From contig NC_063061.1 of the NCBI RefSeq assembly GCF_018812025.1, forward strand, positions 37,465,366-37,529,365: a DNA stretch of 64,000 nt, read 5' to 3'. Position numbers and translations under genes: made by a program. Below, piece by piece: positions 23,325-34,799 of this stretch. The first letter of the stretch is position 1. Every line of letters starts with the position of its first letter. A model generated the notes under the pieces. That model did no database searches, was not told the DNA's origin, and worked only from the letters and a program-made list of their open reading frames with translations. The stretch is from Megalobrama amblycephala (taxonomy: Eukaryota > Chordata > Actinopteri > Cypriniformes > Xenocyprididae).

Positions 23325-23665
23325 TTGTGTTGGCAAAGATGAATTTTGAGCATCATTACTCCAGTCTTCAATGTCACATGATCCTTCAGAAATCATTCTA
23401 ATATGATGATTTCCTGCTTAAGAAACATTGTGTGCAATATATATTTTTTCAGGATTCTTTGATGAATAGAACGTTCAAAAGAACAGCATTTATTGGAAAT
23501 ATAATCTTTTGTAACATTATAAATGTCTTTTTCTGTCACATTTAATGCATCCTTGCTAAATAAAAGTATTAATTTCTTTTTTTAAAATTCTAACTATAAT
23601 AATCAGAAATGATGTTTTTGAGCATCAAATCATCATATTAGAATGATGGATGGGTGGATCAATTG
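23325..23665. mobile_element. Fragment of the Tc1-like MITE family seen at 8497-9428
   Basis: Contains TTGGCAAAGATGAATTTTGA, GCATCATTACTCCAGTCTTC, CACATGATCCTTCAGAAATC and TTGATGAATAGAACGTTCAA in the same order as 8680-8850. The termini are missing. Confidence 0.65.
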
Positions 23666-24235
23666 TTCTCCTGACCCGCAGTAGAAATCGTGTTCCGGGG
23701 GGAGAAATGGGAACGCGGGGGCACCGCGATGCGACCGCAAAGGGCACTTTCACTTTCGCCATAAATAAATATGCTTCTTATTGTATTATTAGTTATTTTT
23801 AAGTTATGTTCATAATAATGTTAATGGGTGTTTACATAAAAAATATTTAAAAAATATTATAGTAAACCAAAATTTTGGTAAAATGGAATAATGTATTTCA
23901 GAAGACCATTTATGAAACTGTCATTTTTGAGACAAATAACTTATTTATTATTTAGTTTTTTCCCCCAAGTTGATAATTTCAAAGATTTTTCAGCTGAACA
24001 AGTAAAAGAATTGTGACAGAATACATACACCACACTGTACTTAAAAAGCAAAATACAGGAGAACTTATGAAATGGTAAATGTGATTAAATAAACAGAAAT
24101 TGATTCACTGTCCACTTAAGTGGTTGTTTTCAATAAGTCTGTACTGAACTATTATTTTAAAAATACTTCATGTATGAGTACTGTAGGAACCAAATTTATA
24201 CTTATAAAACGTTTTCAATTTAATTAATTGATGCA
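23666..24235. other. Non-coding, nothing recognised
   Basis: A short GC-rich patch (23690-23760) is followed by AT-rich sequence with no open frame of note. Confidence 0.3.
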
Positions 24236-24239
24236 TAAT

Positions 24240-24480
24240 TGGCCTAGTTTCACAGACAGGGCTTAGATTAAGCCAGGATTAGGCTTTAGTTCAATTAAGA
24301 CATTTAAGTAGCTTTTAAAAACATGTCTTGAAAAAACATTTCTGGTGTGCATCATGAGACAAATCAATGGCAGTGACAAATTTTAGGATATGCCAGTGCT
24401 AGTTGCTTTCAGTTAAAACAGCTCAAATACGCATTTTAGTCTAGGACTAGTTTAAGACTTGTCTGTGAAACTGGGGATTT
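24240..24480. mobile_element. MITE with CAGTTTCACAGACA-type ends
   Basis: Left end AGTTTCACAGACAGGGCTTA and right end AAGACTTGTCTGTGAAACTG form an inverted repeat; inner TTAAGCCAGGATTAGGC pairs with TCTAGGACTAGTTTAA. A related sequence is at 46880-47060. Confidence 0.7.
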
Positions 24481-24504
24481 TGGTAAATTCTTTGCTTAAT
24501 TTAT

Positions 24505-24975
24505 ATTTGTGCGCCCTCTAGAGGTGAAGAGGATAAAGGTGATAAATATGTAAGTGAAACTCAAGACCACAAGAGGGCGATGCTGGTGCAGCTGCATACA
24601 GTACAGTGTTTGTGCAACATGGACTTTTACCAAGACAAAAAGAATTAGTATAAGGTGACAAATCTTTATATCTCATAATATTATATAAATGTGCAGTAAA
24701 GATTGTTTGTATGTTATTTATTATGTATTATTTATTTATGTTATGTATTTATTTTTGTATTTAAACATTTTAGCACAATCCATATGCATTACCCTAAATG
24801 TGGGCACCTGAACATTATACTCATATGCTTCTGTTTATATTAATTCAGGTTAATTAATTCAAGTTGGTAAAGAGTTAGTCTTCCATTTGCTTTCTCTCTT
24901 CTAAGAAGGTCATTGAGGTTCAGGTCTGCTTGATGCAAGCTAGTCAAGATCAATTAATTTAAATTTTAAGCAATG
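24505..24975 (+). repeat. Dispersed duplicate, copy 2 (mate at 10136-10620)
   Basis: Same order of landmarks as copy 1 with small indels. Copy 2 lies 1.9 kb upstream of gene C; copy 1 lies 2 kb downstream of gene A. Confidence 0.65.
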
Positions 24976-25151
24976 AAAGCTCAAAAACATCAACCCTTGC
25001 TTTTTATTTCCACGTCTTTTAAGAAATCACTGTGTGTGTAACAAGCAGAGTTGTGCATCCACCAATAGTCGCATATTACTAACGCACTCTTTAAATAACA
25101 ACAATAACAACAAAATACAGGGTGTATGATAGAGCCCTAAATGTCAAAGAT

Positions 25152-26295
25152 TAGGGGCCTCATTTATAAAGCGTATGTACACACAGGTTTGATCTTAGAG
25201 TGCGCGTACGCTTAAATTCACGCCAACGCTCATATTGAAAAAAAAACGGTCTTTGACATGGAAAAGTGCTTAGATCCACGTCAGGGTCTGAGCAGATGTA
25301 CACACTTTTCCTGGTCAGATTGCAGGGTTTTGGAAATCTAAGCTATTCCTGCAGCTCGCCAAGGATTTGGACGATGACTGGTGATCTTTTATATGCAAAT
25401 AACATTAATTAGGTGTCGTTTAAAACATGGAGAACTGAAACCATTCAGCTGCGTGCAAGTTCAAGATCATTTATGGTTTACAGATTCGATATCTGATAGA
25501 GGCGTACACTGTAAAAAAAAATCCCAGTAAAAATTACGGTAAAAAAACGTCAGCTGTGGTTGCCAGAACTTTACCGTAAAAAATACGGTAGTAACGTAAA
25601 AAAACAAAATCTGTTAAATTTACGGTAAAATAACGTATTTCATTAACTGATATAATGTTAATTTCCCAACCTAATGAAGCACTAATATCTGTTTTGTACT
25701 TTTATAATACACTGAGAGTCACATGATGAATCAAAGTTCATCACAAGCAGCTTTTCCACAAGCTGAGAAGAACAATACTAACATATAAAAGGTGCACACA
25801 GTGTCATTCACACACACACTAAACACCATCATGGTAACACACATGACATTTTAAAAATGCAATAAACATTAATTTAACAACATTAGATGTAACATAAAAC
25901 CCTAATGTACATAACTGATTAGGAAAAAATGAGAAAATCTAAGAAGAAACAGAGTTATTTCAACGAAAATATATCAAATGTGAAGTGTCACGCAGGGAAT
26001 TGTGGGAATGTTAATTTACGGTTTTTACAATGAATTGTTATTTTTCACTTCCAAAAACTGTGAATTTAACGGTATTTTACAGTTATATCTATTACATTTA
26101 TTCACCGTATATAGTACGGAAACTTAGTGTAAACCAATTAACAGTTTTTCACCGCAGCATTTTTACAGTCTTTTACTGTTAAAATCACTGTCATTTTTTA
26201 CAGTGTACATAATCACACGTACGCACATCTGAGAAATTATTGTAAGATCAAATTTAGGAAGGTTTCTGTGCAACATTTTATAAACGACGGCCCTA
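25152..26295. mobile_element. Nested non-autonomous DNA elements upstream of gene C
   Basis: Outer element: TAGGGGCCTCATTTATAAAG at the left and TTTATAAACGACGGCCCTA at the right. Inner element (about 25508-26209): ACACTGTAAAAAAAAATCCC and TTTTTTACAGTGT ends, with many TTACGGTAAA and ACAGTTATATC segments inside. No transposase frame. The nesting shows at least two rounds of insertion. Confidence 0.65.
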
Positions 26296-26758
26296 GATTG
26301 TAAAGACGTACATCATAATCTAAAACATAAATGGTGCTGTTGGTTCTGAACTTTTGAGCATCAGTTTGTGTGTAAAGGGATAGTTCTCAAAAACGAGGGC
26401 ACATACCCATATTTTTCCAATCCAGCATGTCTCTCTTCTGGTAGAGTAGGCCTTCTGTTGTTCTGATAGTAGCCTATCTGTTCAAAAGGAAATAATAACT
26501 ATCATTACATTGTATTTTTTTCTAGTGTAGTCTGTGGTATATTTGTAAAATACATACAAAAAGAAGTATCTCTATCAGTTCTGTGTCCAGAGATCAGGCC
26601 CTTTAAAAAATCCAATTCTTCACATTGCAGAGTAGATTCAGTGTGTGATCAGCTCTGTCATTTTATAACATCTTGTCTTTTTTTGGCTATTAGTTTATAC
26701 TGTCTTGTCAAATTGGCTTAAGTAGACCTATTTATTCCAATGTTATTTCTGTCATCAA

Positions 26759-26805
26759 ACTGTCATTTTCTCATGAAGACCCTCCCCTTTTGATAAGATA
26801 TAAAA
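26759..26805 (+). promoter_or_regulatory. Gene C promoter: damaged IRF motif and TATA box
   Basis: Aligned with B, E and F at the same 40-bp distance to TATAAAA (26799), but the motif reads ACTGTCATTTTCTC: one T-to-G change breaks the GAAANNGAAA core. The upstream TTTCTGTTTC motif is absent. The CATGAAGACCCTCCCCTTTT block between motif and TATA box is intact. Confidence 0.5.
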
Positions 26806-26851
26806 TAAGCACTGTAAGAGGCACGTTATTTCATTCTCCTCCTGATCAAAG

Positions 26852-28254
26852 ATGGATCTGCAAATCTCAGTTTTTCTTCTCTTCATTCTTTTCACTGCAG
26901 GTACAGAGACAAATAGCTTAAATTGTTACGGCTACAAATACAGATCACCAATCTCTCTCACTGTCTCACTGTCACTGTTTTATTCCTAAAGGACACTCTC
27001 TGAGATGTTATGAGTGCAATGATCCGATGGGTTCTTGTGCAAATCAAACGATAGAAACATGTCCCGTTGGATCTTCTCAGTGCTTGAGTACAACAGCTAT
27101 GACACAAGTTGGTAAGTCCAGTGTGGTTTATTGAAATTTACTGTAAATTTCATCGATGGAGATGCCTTTAATTTACTGGTGCTGCAACAGAACAGCTACT
27201 CGTTTTCCTGGTGGAATTTACAAATTCATTCTTTCAAAGAATGTTCCTGCTATTTAAGTTTTGTATTTAATTTCTGTAATTTATTTCTCACTTTTCTATT
27301 AATACAGTTTGTATTAACAAAATTGTTAGAAATAAGAAAAATGCTACATTTACATTTATCTCTTTTGCTTTGCAGCTGTGAGATTATGTGCTTGTTTTTA
27401 ATGCACTGTTGCTTTCTGCTTTCTACTTTGACATTTTTAAGTACATTTCCCACCAAAATATGAAGTTGTGAAGTTGAACTCTATCATTTATGTTTTTTAG
27501 GTGACATTCATTCTAAAGTGAGTGTTAAGAGTTGTGCTCCTGGCTGTCTAAATGTGTCCATGAACTTGAATATTTTAAAGATGACTACATCCTGCTGCAA
27601 CACAGACCTGTGTAATGCCAAAGATAATTCAGGTATTGTATTTCAATGACCATGTGAAAATAACTTATTTAAAGTCAACTCTCATTTTACTTCCATATGA
27701 AATTCAATCAAGAAAAAAAGCAGGGTTGTTTTTCTGTCAGGAATTGACTGAGTGGAGCCTCTAAAGGAGTGTTTCATTAGATACTATATTTTGTACAGAA
27801 AATAAAAGAACACTTGTTTACTTGTGTAGATCCCAGCACTAACGTTCCCAATGGAAAGAAATGTTTCTCTTGTGATGGGAACAGCTGCTTAAACATAATG
27901 AGCTGTTCAGGGACTGAAGATCGCTGTGTTAAAGCAACAGGTGAGAATCTGGAAAAAGAAGAAGATCATCATTAATTGAATTTCTCTTTCACTTTAAGCG
28001 TTTGATACAGATCACTTTTACAACCTTATACACTGAATCAACCTCTGTTTTCTTTCTTTTCATCAGAGGCTTCTGGAGGCCAGTCAATTGTTGTAAAAGG
28101 CTGTGCCTCTAAATCCATCTGTGATTTTGCATCATTGTTTGGTGTTGATGGCATCTCATGTTGTGAGGGGAACATGTGTAACGGTGCTCCGAGTGTCTCC
28201 CAGAGCTTCCTGTTCCTCTGCTGTTCTCTGCTCTCCTACTTCCTGCTGCACTGA
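26852..28254 (+). CDS. Ly6 gene C: double-LU-domain GPI-anchored protein (5 exons)
   Basis: Exons 26852-26900, 26992-27111, 27501-27632, 27830-27940 and 28067-28254 join to 199 codons plus TGA; GT/AG introns, all phase 1. Signal peptide [18 protein letters not shown]1 has RCYEC, GSC, ETC, SQC, SCAPGC and SCCNTDLCN; LU2 has [23 protein letters not shown] and SCCEGNMCN, so both domains keep ten cysteines. The C-terminus [16 protein letters not shown] is a GPI-type hydrophobic tail, identical at DNA level to those of E and F. Poly(A) signal AATAAA at 28355. Related to uPAR-like and PLA2-inhibitor/LU proteins of fish; probable outer-membrane receptor or decoy with unknown ligand. No intron insertion, so it is the most compact intact double-LU gene. 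Confidence 0.92.
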
Positions 28255-28676
28255 ATCCAGCAGCTCTTCATTCTACAATCAGACATATGCAGTATAAATA
28301 TATATATAAAGAATCTAATGTGATAAACTGAAAAGTATACTAGATATTTTATGAAATAAATTATATTAGGACTGCAATAACAAAAATCTATTTATCTTTC
28401 AGAAGAAAAAAAATATGACCATTATTTATTTATTCAAATAACTAAAAGAAAATCATCTGTTTAGTTTTTCAAGAATTTGTAAAACAATAATTGCGTTCTC
28501 AATATCAGGATTTTCCTGTTCAGTTACAGATCACAAAAGCAACAGGAGAAATAATCAGATATGATGATAACATTTTACAAATACTTTTGTCTGTCATTTC
28601 ACCTCATGCACATTATGCAATAAAAAATGTTCTGTGTACTACTCAGTTTTAAGTGTTGATTATTATATCTGACAAT

Positions 28677-29540
28677 CAGGGCTTTACATTAACTTTTTTG
28701 CTCACCAGCAACTGTGGCTAGTGGTTTTCCAAAGTTACTAGCCACTCAGCATTTTCACTGGCCACAATTTTACTGTTGGGAAATTACATTTTATATGATT
28801 AAAGTTGACTTTGGCATGCTAAAATTACTTGATTTTGAGTAATTTTAATTGATTTAGAAGATTTAAAACCCTTTCAAACTTACAAATGCAGATTGACCTC
28901 CTAAATTAAGACTACATTGTATATCAGCTGGTATGCACAGGTGGGCAAGGGGTAGGCAATATGAGCATAGGCTAATATGAGAAATTAATATGAGAAAAAG
29001 ATATTTTTTGCTAGGCTATATAAAAGAACAAAGAAGCGAATTACAAAAACAATAGTACATTTAAAAAAAAATCTTTTTTTCAGATATTTAACATCTTTTG
29101 TTGTTTGATTAACATTAATGATTTAATTGGGCTGCTGAATGCATGTCCTAATATACTGACACATATCCATACCCACCTGTTTACGTCCACTTAAGCCATA
29201 ACCGACTGTATTCACGCGAGATACTCCACATGATGGACATTTTGACATCTATGTGTGTGTGTATTCAGGCGCAAGGAGAACTGATCGCGCGCGCGACAGA
29301 GCGCTTCTTTTGTGTGTCATTCAGTGCGATTCCGCCGATCCCGCCTTCACTAACTGCAAGTTAATCGATAAAGAATTGTAATTTAATTGTAATTTTGTGA
29401 TATTTCTTGGCATTGCATTTGGCTGTAGGCTGAAATTATATTCAACCCGCCAAAGTGGAAAGTGGGAGTGGCTGTTTTACCCGCCACAGCTGAAATCTAC
29501 CCGCATTTGGCGGGCTGGCGGGTGTTAATGTCAAGCCCTG
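28677..29540. mobile_element. hAT element, 864 bp, with target duplication and empty paralogous sites
   Basis: Ends CAGGGCTTTACATTAAC and GTTAATGTCAAGCCCTG; the 8-bp duplication CTGACAAT is at 28669-28676 and 29541-29548. The corresponding 3' flanks of E (about 43260) and F (about 49823) read ATATCTGACAATAAATAGCA without insertion, so the ancestral empty site is visible. The internal ACCCGCATTTGGCGGGCTGG resembles the segment at 57975-58010. Confidence 0.93.
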
Positions 29541-29596
29541 CTGACAATGAATAGCAATTTGATAGCTTGTGCTCTATTAATAATTTTAAAGGGAGG

Positions 29597-30035
29597 GTAT
29601 AATGCTATTTCATGCATTCTGACTTATTTACACTGTTAAAGAGTTGGATTCTCTTGCTAAACATGGCCAAAGTTTCAAAACACAAGCCGGACGTATGACG
29701 GAGTATTATATGCTCCTTCAGATTTCCCACATGTTTCAGAGAGTTTTTTTTTTTTTTGAGTATGATCCTGTATTACGTAATAAAGTGTGAATTCCTTGTA
29801 TTCCTTGTTGATTGGCATACTCTCGCTCTCGCTCTGGTCGATGTGTGTGCGCGCTCTTCCGGACCATAATACAGGGCCATACTCAAAAAAAACTCTCTGA
29901 AACGTGGGAAATCTGAAGGAGCTTATTTGGCACAGAAATACTCTGTCATACATCCAACTTTGGCCATGTTTAGCAAGAGAATCCAACTCTTTAACAGAGT
30001 AAATAAGTCAGAATGCATGAAATAGCAAAATAAAG
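29597..30035. mobile_element. Foldback element, ~440 bp
   Basis: The left arm from ATGCTATTTCATGCATTCTG through AGAGTTGGATTCTCTTGCTA, and the right arm ending TCAGAATGCATGAAATAGCA, are reverse complements. The loop contains CTCTCGCTCTCGCTCTGG. The two minus-strand frames crossing it are by-products. Confidence 0.75.
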
Positions 30036-30136
30036 GATAAAGCCGTGTATGATAGTTGCAGTAACTTTTTTATTAGTTTAATTAATTTATTAGTTTTATT
30101 AAATGAATGGAGAATATCTTGTGTTTTTCCGTGGCA

Positions 30137-30277
30137 GCTCGAGCCCTCAGGATCGGTGCTTATGGTTTCATAAACAAGACCCAGTTTCACACTGGATTTA
30201 CAGATCGTTTGAAACTGAAAGATGGAGCGGTCACAGCAGTAATGATCCCGGTCATGAGTCGGAACCGCAGGTGGTGA
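30137..30277 (+). pseudogene. THAP-domain-like fragment (46 codons)
   Basis: This frame reads ...FINKTQFHTGFTDRLKLKDG followed by AVTAVMIP and ends in TGA. The pattern F.NKTQF..GF..RLKL..AV resembles the C-terminal part of a THAP zinc-binding domain, which usually ends in AVPTIF. An AG acceptor (GTGGCAG) precedes it and GTGAGT follows the last codons, so it could be one exon. Its position beside a foldback suggests a remnant of a P-element-like transposase or a THAP gene fragment. The N-terminal Cys/His residues are not visible. Confidence 0.4.
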
Positions 30278-30703
30278 GTAAAACTGCATTAAATGTCGGC
30301 AGTCGGTGCGTAAGTGCATATAATGTAAACAACACAAACATAATGAATCAAACGTTATCCAGGGATATGGTGTATTGTGTGTTTAAATACATTTGTTTAG
30401 CTGACCATTGATAGATTCGCTTTGCAAAAGCTGTGCGTGCTTGTCACTCTTTAGCTTCTGGGACCTCGGCTGTTTAATCTCCACCGGGAATAAAAATAAT
30501 TCAGCAGAGGCAGGGATACATAGACCATCCCAAGTCTTGCACTTGCTCTGCAGCAGCAGCAGCGTATCAGATCTATTCTGTCAAGACCAAACATAAACAT
30601 GCAACATTGTCATACCCATTATATACCTATTATCTTTATGTCATACATTACCATGCCAAACATTCCGAGAGTTGTCATGACAGAACATTGTATTATATTT
30701 TAG

Positions 30704-32237
30704 TAGGGGTGTGACGAGACAGGTATCTCACGAGACGAGACGAGACGAGACTCAAGATTGAGTTCACGAGACGAGACAAGATGGCAAAATACGTGACTAG
30801 AAAAAATATTCTGCAGGTGTATTTGAAATGTTTTAACTAATCATCTTGTAATCAATGTCATTTCAGTTCTACTTTCTGAGTATGAATTATCATATGCAGT
30901 AAAAGACAATATTCAAGCACTGTAAAAGGTTTTGCCATTAACTCAACTGACTGACTTCTCTTCTGTATGATTTCATTCTCTTCAGACCTTGCTGTACATG
31001 ACTTATGAGCTTCTACAACTTTAGACCTAACTGAACTCCTTTTCACAAACTGATCATAGAAATAAAAACAGTATAAATAAAAATGGTAACACTTTACAAT
31101 AAGGTCTCATTTATTAACATTAATGTATTAACCAACATCAACTAACAATGAGCAATATATTTGCTACAGTATTTATTAATCATTGTTTATGTTAGTTGAT
31201 AAAAATAGTAATTCATTGTTAGTTCATGATAGTTCACAGTGCATTAACTAATGTTAACAAATGAAACCTTATTGTTTGTGCTTAATAAGATTAAGAGAAA
31301 AATGTTATTCATTTTTATGGTAACACTTTACAATAAGTGCAACCATAATCGCACTCTGTCAATATTCAAAGTGCAAATAAAACCAATTTTTCTTTAATAC
31401 AGAGCTAAGAGATGGTTACAACTACACTGCCCAGCCTAAAATAGCTTTCATATTGAGAGATATTTGTACTCATCAGGGAGCCGCTCTCAAAATGCGGGTA
31501 TTGAAATCGCGTTTGAATGCTCGCTTGTTTACTTTCACTTTCACGATCGCGCGTAACTCTGTAAATATCAAAGTCCCTTTAAGACAAGTCATTTCACTCG
31601 GCGGCCATCTTTGAAACGCCTCTCGGGCATCCTGGGCATCATGCAGCTCCTATCTCTTTGAATGGGGAAACATCAGATTCTCCAAAACTGTTCGCCAACC
31701 TTACTATTAAATTTCATATTTGAAATCATCAATGAATTCTAACAACAACCAACTCATACATTTAGTTTGTAAACGCTCGAATCATGACAAAAAAACTGTA
31801 TTTTTTCAGGCTGGATCAAGCTAATGCGCATGCGCAGACCTAAATACGCGTCTCTTCGGAGGCGCGCGTCTGACTGTTTCTATAGAAACCGGTGATTCTA
31901 ACGGCCGCTGAAGTGACGCGATGACTTTACCAGTCGGCGATTGGCTCTTGGCTTTAGAAGGCGGGACTTATTCCGCCATATTGCGCGTTACACTTTCTCC
32001 CATTCAAAACAATACGAGTGACACGTCTTGTGTTATTCTATAGTCTTTGGTAAATATGGAGCGGCAGCGACCGTTAACCAACTTAATTAAATGTTTTTTG
32101 TTAAATACAAAGCAAAACGATAGTGGAGGCGTAATGTAAACGTAGCGGTGGCATATTCTTTCCTAGTCATCCTAACACTCTGTCATGGCAACATCACGAG
32201 ACTACTTTTCGTGACACGAGATCTCGTCACACCCCTA
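30704..32237. mobile_element. hAT-like element, 1534 bp, with 8-bp target duplication
   Basis: Ends TAGGGGTGTGACGAGACAGG and ATCTCGTCACACCCCTA; the target duplication TATTTTAG is at 30696-30703 and 32238-32245. The interior includes ACGAGACGAGACGAGAC repeats, a foldback-like segment at 31082-31290 (GTAACACTTTACAATAAGGT, AACTAATGTTAACAAATG) and a GC-richer part (31500-31920). No transposase frame, so non-autonomous. Confidence 0.88.
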
Positions 32238-32245
32238 TATTTTAG

Positions 32246-33705
32246 TATCTATTATCTGGTATTTTTTATGACTTTATGATTGAAAGATGGTGTTATCTTT
32301 TTATTAATGCTTGGCCCTAAAGTGAGAGTGTGTGTCAGGATACAGACTAGAGAGATGGTAAGTAGAATTAAAGCTTTATTGAAGACAGCAGATATTGAAA
32401 TGGAGATGGATGAACTGGTTTGTATTGACAATGCAGCAGGAGAATAACCGACAGGTGAGTTGCCACACACACATACGTTTTCAGTCACTGATGAATATAT
32501 CATAAATATTTTCTTTCTTTGTAGGACAAACACACGGAGCTGGAGGCTGGAGATCGGGGACTTGGAGATAGGAGACTTGGGTGAGGAAACAAACAACAAG
32601 TAATGAGACTTCAGGTGAGTAACAATCCATGAGAACATCAGGTGGGTCTTAGATGAGACTAGACAAGGTGTGTGTTTGTGTGGTGAGTTCTTTGAACTGG
32701 TGCAGATGGTGATGGGTGACAGCTGGTGGTGATCAGTAATTAGATGGTGATCGTGACTGGGTGATTGCTGAGAGTGAGTAGAAGGAGGGATGATGGGAAA
32801 TGAGTGTGACAGAGCTGGTGACCGTGACACTGTGTTTTTCTATCCCGGTGGGGACTTCAGCCTGAATGCACACTGAGCTCCCATGAGGAAACAAGCTTAT
32901 AAATCATACAGAATGAGTTTTTTTATACTTATAGTTACCTTATATAGGCACTTAAGGTTAAAGATCATGACATCCTGCTATTTTTTGTGTTCTCACTAGT
33001 TAAAAAGTCTTACAAATCTGCCAAATCATGTTTCTATTTAAATCTAGTGTTATGCACAGGTTTCTGTGTGGGTTATGTTTAGTGATGAGGCTTAGTCTGT
33101 TGAAGTGAGAGGTCTGTTTGTCAAGTTGAAACCCTTTTCAGGCTGTTTTTAGTCATCCCAGTCTCATCAGCTGAGGTTGAAAGAAGTTTCAGGACTTATG
33201 AGATTGAAAACATGGCTCAGAACAACAGTGGCACAAGTGAGTCTTAACAGTATTGCTGTGTGCCATGTCCACCAGGACAAACTGGACAACACTGATGTAA
33301 AACAAATATGCCAACAGTTCATTTATATTATTTGACAAACTTAGACATGTGTTTGGCTTCTTCAAATAGCAAGGAACGAGACAGTAGACACATTCACATT
33401 GACTATTGCATTGCACTAATGAACGGAGTAAAGTTGATTCTCTGCCTCCTAGTCATTATTAATTACCTGTAACATTACAGAATTCATTAATTAGCATATT
33501 AAGGTCAATATGGACTAAAAAACTTAATACATTATCCCATTCGTTTTCTTAATCCTCAGCTTTTGGGGATGTCCTACCAATTTCAAAATCAAACCTACAC
33601 ACTTGGTGTCACAATTGGGCCCCAATTTGCTGATGTGCAAGGTTCAAACTCATTTTGCTAACTGTCTAGCCTTGTGAACTACACATGGTTCCTCAACAAA
33701 CCTAC
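32246..33705. other. Unassigned DNA upstream of gene D
   Basis: A GA/TG-rich stretch at 32340-32830 yields a 192-codon minus-strand frame of low complexity (Ser, Ile, His, Pro) without domain, start context or paralogue; I do not call it a gene. The rest is AT-rich with nothing recognised. Confidence 0.4.
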
Positions 33706-33767
33706 CCTTTTCTGAACAGACATAAAAGGAATTGAAACATTATTCTTGTATAGTCTGTTCCTGACAC
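33706..33767 (+). promoter_or_regulatory. Proximal promoter of Ly6 gene D
   Basis: CTTTTCTGAACAGACATAAAAG matches the gene A promoter almost base for base. The TATA-like CATAAAAG starts at 33721, 47 bp before the first ATG. No ISRE-like pair of the B/E/F type is seen. Confidence 0.5.
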
Positions 33768-34683
33768 ATGATGGATCTGCGAGTCTCTGTCGTTCTTCTT
33801 TTCATTTTTCTCACTGGAGGTACAAAAAACAGCAAGTATTGAATGTATTATTTGGTACACAGAGATCACTGAATGTCTCTCTCTGTTTTTAAGGATATTC
33901 TCTCAAGTGTTACTCTTGTTCATCTGCTTCGACGGGTTCCTGTAAAGCAACAGTGGAGACATGTCCAGTTGGATTTTCTGAATGTGAAAGCAGTTTATTT
34001 GAACAATCAGCTGGTAAGTCCAGTGTGAAATCTGCTGTTATAATTTACTGAAAGTGAAAGTACTGCTGGAGAAAAAGTTTACTTGTGGATCTGTTCACAT
34101 CACTAAATCTTGGAATTGTTGTATTATTTTATTATATGGCTGTTTATGTCTTTTTTTGCAGGTTCCACTAAGGTGTTCTTCACAACAAAAGGGTGTGCAA
34201 ATCAATGTGAACCAGGGACCAAACAGATAGCAATTGGAGGGACAGTTTCAGTCCGCTGCTGTGACACTGACCTTTGCAATGCAGCAGGTATTGTTCCTCA
34301 TTTGACTGTGTGCAGTTTGATTTGACCTACAGTAACATAAAACGAGGAAATGATTTATACAAGTCATTCAATAATTCAAACAAACAATAATAATACGCAA
34401 GTGATGGTTCATAAGATGCACAATATCACTAGTCAAAAATAGTGTAAAGCTTGAACAGCATGAAAAGCGTATGAATTAGTCAAGTGCTTTCTGAGAGTTT
34501 TTACTGTTTTTAAAAAAATGTGAGGAAACTGATCAACAATAAACATGCTATTTTAATAACTATTATTATTAGTAGTAGTATTAATCAATAATAATTTCTT
34601 CATCATCTTGATTAGATGGAGTGTTTAAGGGAAGCTTCCTCCTGCTCTTCTCTCCTCTGCTCTTCTACTTCCTGTTTCAGTGA
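33768..34683 (+). CDS. Ly6 gene D: single-LU-domain GPI-anchored protein (4 exons)
   Basis: Exons 33771-33819 (or from 33768), 33894-34013, 34162-34287 and 34616-34683 give 120 codons plus TGA. Two ATGs stand in tandem (33768 and 33771); scanning would favour the first, adding one Met, while paralogues A and G use the second. Signal peptide MDLRVSVVLLFIFLTG. LU cysteines: KCYSC, GSC, ETC, SEC, KGC, NQC and RCCDTDLCN, ten in all. Exon 4 (hydrophobic GPI signal) is identical to A and G. Poly(A) signal AATAAA at 34764. Exons 2-3 differ from G at many amino-acid-changing sites although the flanking introns are nearly identical. Confidence 0.92.
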
Positions 34684-34799
34684 GTCCAGATTCAAGACTT
34701 CAGATTCTACAGTGAAGACCAGCACAAAAACTGAATATGAGACACAATTGATGTAATTTACTGAATAAAGCTTGTTTGTTGCTCTGCTGTACTTTGGTT

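Noticed and set aside
23058..23342. Cys/Val- and His/Thr-repeat proteins
   Set aside because: Translations of the (CA)n microsatellite.
32252..32830. 192-codon minus-strand frame
   Set aside because: Low-complexity composition from a GA/TG-rich tract, no domain, no splice or promoter context, no paralogue.
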